64,000 bases of DNA, taken from NCBI GenBank assembly GCA_965219515.1, contig OZ244776.1, forward strand, positions 4,278,001 to 4,342,000, given 5' to 3'. Shown one piece after another: positions 57,809 to 64,000 of this stretch; position 1 is the first letter of the stretch, and the number at the start of each line of letters is the position of its first letter. Both the position numbers and the translations under genes were made by a program. Under the pieces are notes generated by a model that was not told the origin of the DNA, made no database searches, and saw only the letters and a list, made by a program, of their open reading frames with translations. Source of the DNA: Ilyomonas sp965219515 (lineage in GTDB: Bacteria > Bacteroidota > Bacteroidia > Chitinophagales > Chitinophagaceae).

Positions 57809-60800
57809 TTATCTTTTTACTCCGTTTATTGCCATTTCTTTTTTCTCTGTAAGCATCTGCCCATTTTCATGCGGATTTATCTTTTCCTCTTCTTCATGCA
57901 ACACTTTTGGTGCTAATAATTTATATAGTACCGGTGTTACCACTCTGGTTAATAACGTGGAAGAAATCAAACCGCCGATAATCACCAGGGCAAGCGGCGA
58001 ATACAGCGGGTTATGCTCCAACGCCAGTGGCAGCAGGCCGCCGATGGCAGTAAGCGTGGTAAGAATAATGGGAATGAAACGTGTTTCGCCCGCTTCTTCG
58101 ATGGCTTCTTCAACGCTTTTGCCTTCCCTGCGAAGCTGGTCGGTATAATCAACCAATAAAATGGAATTTTTTACTTCAATACCAATCAATGCAATCAAAC
58201 CAATGACAGAGATAAACGAAAACGTGTTGCCCGATAACAACAACGCAGCTACCGCACCAATGATGCCCAATGGAATTACCGATAACACAATCAGCGTTCC
58301 CCTAAACGTTTTAAATTCCAGAATAAGAACGCCAAGCAAACCAAACACAGTTATCAATACAATGGTTCCCAGTCCGCCAAAGCTTTGCTGGCTGGCTTCC
58401 ACATCGCCGGCTGCTTCATATTTTGCCCCTTCAGGAAATTTCATGTTGTTTAACTGCTGCAGAATTCCGGAAGTGAGCTTTGCCGTATTATAGCCGTTTT
58501 GCACAAATGCCGTAACCACCGTGTAGCGGTCTTTATCGTAGTGTTTGATGGTGGTGGGCGAGGTTTGAAAACCAATATCTGCCAACTGACTTAATGGAAC
58601 CAATGTGCCGTTGTAAGAAGCGACATTAATTTTGTTAAACACATTAAAAGTTTGTCTGCCATTGCGTGGCAGCGTAATGTTGATATCATCGTCTTCGTCA
58701 TCTTCTTCCCTGCGAAAAACGCCAATGTGCAAACCGGTTACCGCCATGCGGATGGTTTTGTCAATCTCGCTGGTAGCCACGCCGAGCATCGCTGCTTTCT
58801 CTTTGTTTACGTTTACTTTAATATCGGTTTTCAACGTGGTTAAATCGTTGTTTACATACACGGTTCCCGGCGTTTTTTTCAATAGGTTTTCTATCTGGAA
58901 CGACAGTGCCCGCAACGTATCTAAGTTCTCGCTAAACAAGCGTATGGCAATCGGGGCTTCTACCGGCGGTCCCTGCTCAAAATCTTTTACTTCAATTTTT
59001 GCGTTGGGAAAATTTTTGAATTTGCTGCGCAACCGGTCTATCAGCTTTTGCTTGTCAACCGGCGATGTGCCGTTGAGCTGTACAAAAATCTGCGCCGTAT
59101 TGTCTGAATTGCCCAACGGCACGATGTTGTAATAAATGCGGGGATTATCATGACCAACATTGCTTGCATAATTCTTCAGATCGGGAATGCGTTTGATGCC
59201 GTTTTCTACCACGCGCGTTACCGAATCGGTATAAGCGAGGCTGGCGCCCTGCGGCGTTTCGATATTGATGAGAAACATTGGTTTCTCCGATGCCGGAAAC
59301 ACGCTGAAACCTACTACCGGAACCAGGGCGATGGCACCGATAAAAATAACCAGTGCAACCAATAAAGTGAGGTATGGTTTTGTCAGCGAACGATGTAATA
59401 ATTTTTTATATGAGCCGCTTACCAAACGCTTCAATCCGCGCAGAAAAATATTGCCTTCAGCGCTGGTATGACTGCTGAGTATGCGGCTTGATAAAAAGGG
59501 AATGATGGTTAATGAAACAAACAGGGAAGCCAGCACCGTGGTTACTACGGCAGCCGGTAAGCTGCGGATAAAATCGCCCGCACCTTCGGGTAAAAAGAGC
59601 AGCGGAAGAAAAGCGAAAATAAGCGTTGCCGTACAGCCGATAACGGCTAATCCGATCTGTTTGGTGGCCGCCATCGCCGCATTTCGCTTGCTATAGCCCA
59701 TACGCAGGTATCGCTCGATATTTTCGACCACCACAATACTGTCATCTACCAATAAACCCAGGGCAACTACCAGCCCAACGATGCTTAGTTGATTAATGGT
59801 AATGCCAAACATATCCAGCAAAAACAAACCGATGGCAAGCGATAACGGAATGGAAATCATTACCACCACGCTTGCCCTGAAACCCAATGGCAGCAAGGTA
59901 AGCAGTACCAGACCGATGGCGATGGCAAAGTCGGTGCTAAAGCCGCTCAGGCGTTTGTGCACGCTGGCTGCGTTATTAAAGCTTTGGTTGTAGCCAATGC
60001 TTTTAGGCAATGTTTTTTTAAAGTGATCCAGCACCGGCTGCGTTTGTTTTTCTACGTCAAAAATGTTGGTACCGCTTTTACGGCTGGCGGTAACAAACAC
60101 GCCGCGTTTGCCGTTTAACCGCGCTATATAATTGGGTTCCTCATAGTCAAACGACACCTCTGCCATGTCTTTTACATATACCGATTTTCCACCGGCACTT
60201 GCGATTACCGTGTTCTTAATTTCATCTATGGTTCTATAGTCGCCGCTGGTTTTGATATTGTACTTTTTGGTGCCCATGTCTATGCTGCCGCCGGGTATGT
60301 TTACATTCTCGCTTTGTATGGCGCGTATCACTGTGTTTAGGGCAAGCTTGTTTTGCATCATCTTGTTCAGGTTTACTGCGATGCGCACCTGCTGTTGCGG
60401 AAACGCCCAATTGTCAACATTCTTGAGTGATTTAATTTTTTCAAGGTCTTCTTTCAGTTGCCTGCTGCGCCTTTGCAACTCGCTGTATGGCGCGGTTTCG
60501 CTTAGTAAAGCAATCTGGATGATGTTTACATCGCTGGGGCTGAATTTAAAAATTTGAATGTCTTGTATGTCGGCAGGTAAATTTGGCCGAATGGCATCCA
60601 TTTCGCGCACCACATCCTGGTATTTTTTATCAGGATCGGTTGCATATTTGAATGCTACATCCAAAACGGCAAGGCCATCATCCATCTTAGATTTTATAGT
60701 TTTGATATCATCCAGCTCATTAATTTTTTTCTCGATTTTATCTACCACCAACTGCTCCATATCTTTCGGGCTGGTGCCGGGATAAATGACAACGATGTTA

Positions 60801-60934
60801 AATTCCGGCGCCGAAAAATCCGGGTCTTCGCCGCGCGGCATGGTAAGCAGCGAATTGATGCCTATGGCAACCAGCATGATAAACACGATGAGCGTGAACT
60901 GGTAATTTTTTACTGCAAAATTTGTTATTTTCAT
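57809..60934 (-). CDS. Efflux RND transporter permease subunit
   Basis: A 1041-residue AcrB/MdtC-like inner-membrane pump of the HAE family. The duplicated 12-helix layout is seen, with the proton-relay aspartates in GLLVDDSIVVVENIER of helix 4 and large periplasmic loops after helices 1 and 7. The N-terminus MKITNFAVKNYQFTLIVFIML and PRGEDPDF are typical. It exports hydrophobic compounds through the adaptor and TolC-like partner encoded upstream. A repeat pair separates it from the adaptor gene. Confidence 0.95.
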   Translation of the reverse strand: MKITNFAVKNYQFTLIVFIMLVAIGINSLLTMPRGEDPDFSAPEFNIVVIYPGTSPKDMEQLVVDKIEKKINELDDIKTIKSKMDDGLAVLDVAFKYATDPDKKYQDVVREMDAIRPNLPADIQDIQIFKFSPSDVNIIQIALLSETAPYSELQRRSRQLKEDLEKIKSLKNVDNWAFPQQQVRIAVNLNKMMQNKLALNTVIRAIQSENVNIPGGSIDMGTKKYNIKTSGDYRTIDEIKNTVIASAGGKSVYVKDMAEVSFDYEEPNYIARLNGKRGVFVTASRKSGTNIFDVEKQTQPVLDHFKKTLPKSIGYNQSFNNAASVHKRLSGFSTDFAIAIGLVLLTLLPLGFRASVVVMISIPLSLAIGLFLLDMFGITINQLSIVGLVVALGLLVDDSIVVVENIERYLRMGYSKRNAAMAATKQIGLAVIGCTATLIFAFLPLLFLPEGAGDFIRSLPAAVVTTVLASLFVSLTIIPFLSSRILSSHTSAEGNIFLRGLKRLVSGSYKKLLHRSLTKPYLTLLVALVIFIGAIALVPVVGFSVFPASEKPMFLINIETPQGASLAYTDSVTRVVENGIKRIPDLKNYASNVGHDNPRIYYNIVPLGNSDNTAQIFVQLNGTSPVDKQKLIDRLRSKFKNFPNAKIEVKDFEQGPPVEAPIAIRLFSENLDTLRALSFQIENLLKKTPGTVYVNNDLTTLKTDIKVNVNKEKAAMLGVATSEIDKTIRMAVTGLHIGVFRREEDDEDDDINITLPRNGRQTFNVFNKINVASYNGTLVPLSQLADIGFQTSPTTIKHYDKDRYTVVTAFVQNGYNTAKLTSGILQQLNNMKFPEGAKYEAAGDVEASQQSFGGLGTIVLITVFGLLGVLILEFKTFRGTLIVLSVIPLGIIGAVAALLLSGNTFSFISVIGLIALIGIEVKNSILLVDYTDQLRREGKSVEEAIEEAGETRFIPIILTTLTAIGGLLPLALEHNPLYSPLALVIIGGLISSTLLTRVVTPVLYKLLAPKVLHEEEEKINPHENGQMLTEKKEMAINGVKR

Positions 60935-60944
60935 ACAAAGCCCT

Positions 60945-60962
60945 TAATCCCTGAAGGGGAGT
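60945..60962 (-). repeat. REP (family A), reverse copy between adaptor and pump genes
   Basis: Reverse complement of CTCCCCTTCAGGGAT. It faces the forward copy at 61035-61057 across about 70 bp, forming a REPIN-like inverted pair. Confidence 0.75.
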
Positions 60963-61034
60963 TTAAAAACACGATTACTGTATTTGACATTCTCACAAAT
61001 AAATAAGGCAGAAGCACATTCACGCTGCTGCCAG

Positions 61035-61057
61035 ACTCCCCTTCAGGGGTTGGGGGC
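61035..61057 (+). repeat. REP (family A), forward copy at the end of the adaptor gene
   Basis: CTCCCCTTCAGGGG followed by the tail TTGGGGGC. On the minus strand it provides the last codons APNP and the TGA stop of the adaptor protein. Confidence 0.85.
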
Positions 61058-62098
61058 AACCTTTACTTTGGCATCTTCGGTTAAATAGCTTACGCCATCT
61101 GTTATCACGGCATTTACCTTATCAAGACCGCTGTTGATGGCTACCTGATTATCATCTACAAAAGCGATGGTTACTTTTCGTTTGGTTACCGATTTTTTGT
61201 CGCTGTTCAGCAGATATACATAGCCCGTTTTGCCGTCGCCTTCCGTTAAGGCTTCAATGGGTATCATGGCTACGAATTGCGATGAAGTGGTATTGAGATG
61301 AATGGTGGCGAACAAGCCTGCCGCAAAATTTTTATTGCCGGGCAATACTTTTACTTCTACCTCATACGTGCCACTGGCGGCATCGGCGGCATTGGCTATT
61401 TTGGTAATAATGCCTTTGAATGTTTCGGCCGGATAAGCATCAATCTGCACCGAAGCGGCATCGCCTTTTTTCAGCTTCGCCCAGTCTTTATCGCTCACGC
61501 CAAAACGCATTACCCAGTCATCGCCTGAAGTTGCGTTCATCATCAGAACCGGAGAGCCGGGCGAAGACAGTTCGCCTTCATTCATTACTTTGTTTATAAT
61601 TGTTCCGTTGCCGGTTGCACGTATCTGCGCATGTTGCTGATTAAAACCGGCAATCTGCAAAGCTTCGCCTGCAAGCTTCTGATTCGTTTCAGCGTTCTGA
61701 AATTGCTCTAATGTGGCTGCTGTATCAGCCAATAAGTTCTTCATTCGCGTAAAATCGCGATTTGCCTTTTCTGCACTTTGTGCTGCTTGCTGCACCTGTG
61801 CATGAATCTCCGTTAAATCCAGCGTAGCAAGCAATTGGCCGCGGCTTACCTGATCGCCTTCTTTTACATAAATGCGGGAAATTATACCACCGATTTTAAA
61901 GGATAAATTTGTTTGCGCAGTAGATTCAATTTTACCCGAATACTGCATTTCCGTTACATAATCTTTTACAACTATGGGTGCAGTTCTTACAATTACGGCA
62001 TCATCTGCAACTGTATTTGATGACTGCTTATCGCCGCACGAAACAAAAAGCAAAATGAGGAAAACGATAGTGATAATCTTACTGAAAATGATATGCAT
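61043..62098 (-). CDS. Efflux RND transporter periplasmic adaptor subunit
   Basis: A 351-residue membrane-fusion lipoprotein (lipobox LLFVSC in the first 21 residues). A lipoyl/barrel-sandwich part contains YSGKIESTAQTNLSFKIGGII and VKEGDQVSRGQLLATLDL, an alpha-hairpin covers about residues 95-150, and beta-barrel and membrane-proximal domains follow (VMRFGVSDKDWAKLKKGDAA, VMIPIEALTEG-like VAMIPIEALTEGDG). The last residues and stop codon come from a REP repeat. It is encoded between the TolC-like and pump genes. Confidence 0.93.
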   Translation of the reverse strand: MHIIFSKIITIVFLILLFVSCGDKQSSNTVADDAVIVRTAPIVVKDYVTEMQYSGKIESTAQTNLSFKIGGIISRIYVKEGDQVSRGQLLATLDLTEIHAQVQQAAQSAEKANRDFTRMKNLLADTAATLEQFQNAETNQKLAGEALQIAGFNQQHAQIRATGNGTIINKVMNEGELSSPGSPVLMMNATSGDDWVMRFGVSDKDWAKLKKGDAASVQIDAYPAETFKGIITKIANAADAASGTYEVEVKVLPGNKNFAAGLFATIHLNTTSSQFVAMIPIEALTEGDGKTGYVYLLNSDKKSVTKRKVTIAFVDDNQVAINSGLDKVNAVITDGVSYLTEDAKVKVAPNP

Positions 62099-62146
62099 AA
62101 AAGTGATTTTATAACTGCTGACAGATTAATGATTGATTGAAGAAAT

Positions 62147-63508
62147 TTATGGTAACGTATAGCTTGCGGTTACCCGTTCTATCTCTGCTTCTTTGGTTAA
62201 GACGGCTAACTGTGCTAACGAATACGTAATATCGGCATTGGTCATCTGCGTTCGCGCATCTATCAATTCTATCTGCAAGGCTTCGCCTTGTATATAACGG
62301 CTGCTTGTTAAGCGATAGGCTTCATGTGTGCTAAGCACTTCATCGTTGGCATTGCGCATGGCCGTAATGGCAGACTGGTACTGGTTGTATGTAGTGATTA
62401 CCTGAAGCGTTACTTGCTGCGATACATTGTTGTATTGATTTTTGATGGCGTCAATATCAATCTGCGTTTGTTTTACTTTTAGTTTATTGTCGTTGCCTTT
62501 AAAAATATTCCATGTTAATTGTAAGCCGCCAAGCTGATAAAACTGCTTGTCGCCAAACCTGTAACCATAACCCTGAAAGCCGATATTATAAAAGCCGTTT
62601 AATACCGGCAGCTTATAAGTGTTGTTCAGTTTTTGATTTATTTCCAGCAAATTTTGGGTACTGTGCAACTGCTTTAATTCTTCGCGGTTTTGAGGAACAT
62701 CAATTGAAACGGTTTGTTCACTCTGATAAGGCTGAAATACCGACGAATCAATAATGACGGGCATTTCGAGCGGTTGGTTCAGCAAAAAATTAAAGTAAGC
62801 CGCCGCGTTTTTTTGGTTGCCTTCTGCATCTGCCAATGAGGTTTGCACTTTGCTTACTTCCGTTCTGGCTTTCAGCACTACTTCTTTAGTTGCCACCTGG
62901 TTTTTTACCAGTTTTTCATTATAGCGGAGGCTTTCATTTACAGTTGCCAAAGCATTATTATAAACAGCTACTGCTTTTATCGCCTGCAAATACCGGTAAT
63001 AAGCCTGCTTAATGGTAAACACCAGTTCGCGCTTGTATAAATTAAGCTGTTGCTGCTGCGTATAAATTTGTTGCTCCTTTATTTTTTTGTTGTATTGCAG
63101 CGAAAGATTATAAACCGGTACGGTTACTTCAATTTTCGTATCATGATAATTATTGGGTAAAAACTGAATGCTTTCGTTTTGAAGCTGTGGAAATTTTGAA
63201 GAGGAGGTAAGCTGATTGAGGGAAGAATAGACATTGTTTAATAAATCTCCCAACGGTATGTCAATCGCTCTGCCGCCGGTTGCAAGCGTGTACTGTGCAC
63301 CGGCATTTACCTGCGGATAAAACAACGATTTGGCCCGTTCCAAATCGAGCTTTGCTTTTTCAAGATCGAAGCTTTGCTGTTTCAGGGCAAGATTGCTGTC
63401 GAGTCCTTTGCTTACATAATTGTTTAATACCGTTTGCCCGAAAGCATTTTGCCATAACGCATACAAGATCAAAAAAAGAATAAGAAGAAACTGTGTTTTT
63501 GGTTTCAT
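62147..63508 (-). CDS. TolC-family outer-membrane efflux protein
   Basis: A 453-residue protein with a signal peptide (FLLILFLILYALWQNAFGQ) and two homologous long-helix repeats of the outer-membrane efflux protein family. These contain LDSNLALKQQSFDLEKAKLDLERAK, PQVNAGAQYTLATG and the second-repeat QVTLQVITTYNQYQSAI. It forms the outer-membrane channel of the RND system. It starts 57 bp after the TetR gene stop and ends 48 bp before the adaptor gene. Confidence 0.93.
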   Translation of the reverse strand: MKPKTQFLLILFLILYALWQNAFGQTVLNNYVSKGLDSNLALKQQSFDLEKAKLDLERAKSLFYPQVNAGAQYTLATGGRAIDIPLGDLLNNVYSSLNQLTSSSKFPQLQNESIQFLPNNYHDTKIEVTVPVYNLSLQYNKKIKEQQIYTQQQQLNLYKRELVFTIKQAYYRYLQAIKAVAVYNNALATVNESLRYNEKLVKNQVATKEVVLKARTEVSKVQTSLADAEGNQKNAAAYFNFLLNQPLEMPVIIDSSVFQPYQSEQTVSIDVPQNREELKQLHSTQNLLEINQKLNNTYKLPVLNGFYNIGFQGYGYRFGDKQFYQLGGLQLTWNIFKGNDNKLKVKQTQIDIDAIKNQYNNVSQQVTLQVITTYNQYQSAITAMRNANDEVLSTHEAYRLTSSRYIQGEALQIELIDARTQMTNADITYSLAQLAVLTKEAEIERVTASYTLP

Positions 63509-63565
63509 AAAAATTTATTATTATCGTTATCATTATTAACAATGTTAAGTAAGGTGTAAATTTTT

Positions 63566-64000
63566 TTACGATTTATCTATCGCGCTCAGCAGCCAGTTAA
63601 GAGACTGGTGCATCAGTGTTTTTATGTTTTTTCCATCGCCCAGTTTTTCAAACCGGTCGCGTATCTGCAGGCTAACCAGTCCGTGAACCATTCCCCATAT
63701 TGCCATTGAAACCGCCTTTGTATTGCCTTTTTGTATAAATTTTTTTTGCATACATTCTTCTACAATTCTCATTAAATTATGGAGTGCTGTTTCCCCGTTT
63801 TTCCAGTCGCAATTATCCATGCTTTCCAGTGTTTGCATAGGAGCCCGCAGAATAAACATGATATCGTAAAACTCAGGATTGGCAAGGCCAAATCCAATAT
63901 AGTTCTCACCCATTTTAAATAATCTGGTCAAAGGGTTTTTTATATTTTCCAGGTTTCGGTTTAGCGCAGCCATTTTTTGGAATCCCAATTCATGAAGCTC
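63566..64000 (-). CDS. TetR/AcrR-family transcriptional regulator, C-terminal part
   Basis: The frame is open to the window edge, so the DNA-binding N-terminus is missing here. The visible 145 residues are helical and match the TetR ligand-binding half: ELHELGFQKMAALNRNLENI, NPLTRLFKMGENYIGFGLANPEFYDIMF and WGMVHGLVSLQIRDRF, like the WHG-type C-terminal domain. Its position at the head of the efflux operon suggests it is the local repressor, released by the pump's substrates. Confidence 0.85.
   Translation of the reverse strand, partial: ELHELGFQKMAALNRNLENIKNPLTRLFKMGENYIGFGLANPEFYDIMFILRAPMQTLESMDNCDWKNGETALHNLMRIVEECMQKKFIQKGNTKAVSMAIWGMVHGLVSLQIRDRFEKLGDGKNIKTLMHQSLNWLLSAIDKS

Noticed and set aside
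58161..60785. Several plus-strand frames of 65-166 codons
   Set aside because: All are antisense shadows of the RND pump gene, which has strong family motifs throughout.

Overview
This is a chromosomal window from a Bacteroidota bacterium, most likely a member of the Chitinophagaceae or a close relative. The evidence is the families present: a type IX secretion C-terminal sorting domain, DUF4105, DUF4249, DUF4296 and DUF4835 proteins, TonB receptors behind an ECF sigma factor, and -7 elements of the form TAnnTTTG. Shine-Dalgarno sequences are mostly weak or absent. No plasmid, prophage or rRNA genes were seen.

Layout. 0-5.8 kb: thioredoxin-like fragment, aldo/keto reductase, and a minus-strand housekeeping cluster (HU-like protein, TPR protein, a 31-codon bS22/mS38-type ribosomal protein, RNase G) divergent from mutY. 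5.9-15 kb: GtrA protein, a decayed ORF, an outer-membrane receptor, then a minus-strand ECF sigma - barrel protein - TonB receptor - DUF4249 operon. 15.6-25.5 kb: GT9 transferase, two tRNA-Ser genes, DUF4105 and hydrolase pair, T9SS cargo protein, coaBC - DUF4835 - DUF4296, rpmI-rplT. 25.6-27.2 kb: zinc alcohol dehydrogenase and a small membrane protein.

27.2-36.7 kb holds a complete tryptophan operon, trpE-G-D-C-F-B-A. It is preceded by what reads as a classical ribosome-mediated attenuator: a 20-codon leader peptide with three consecutive Trp codons, an antiterminator arm and a GC-rich terminator. The operon is full of short palindromic repeats of several families and carries passenger genes: a frameshifted four-helix-bundle protein, a GxxExxY protein, an acetyltransferase and a REP-associated tyrosine transposase with its own repeats. 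Some repeats lie inside the reading frames of trpA and trpG, and one supplies the end of trpB. One repeat family abuts start codons in one orientation and stop codons in the other.

36.8-42 kb: SRPBCC protein, bioA, a ParE/antitoxin pair whose toxin is frameshifted, pdxA, rsmG and a Bax-inhibitor-1 protein. 42.4-57.5 kb: an exopolysaccharide locus. It encodes an SLBB export protein, a Wzz-like protein, a deleted GT2 relic, a Wzy-like membrane protein, four glycosyltransferases, a DUF4838 protein with a C-terminal membrane anchor, a 2OG-Fe(II) oxygenase, two nucleotide-sugar enzymes and a phosphoglycosyl transferase. 57.8-64 kb: a minus-strand TetR - TolC - adaptor - RND pump operon, cut by the window edge in tetR.

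All family assignments rest on reading the protein sequences; no database search was run.
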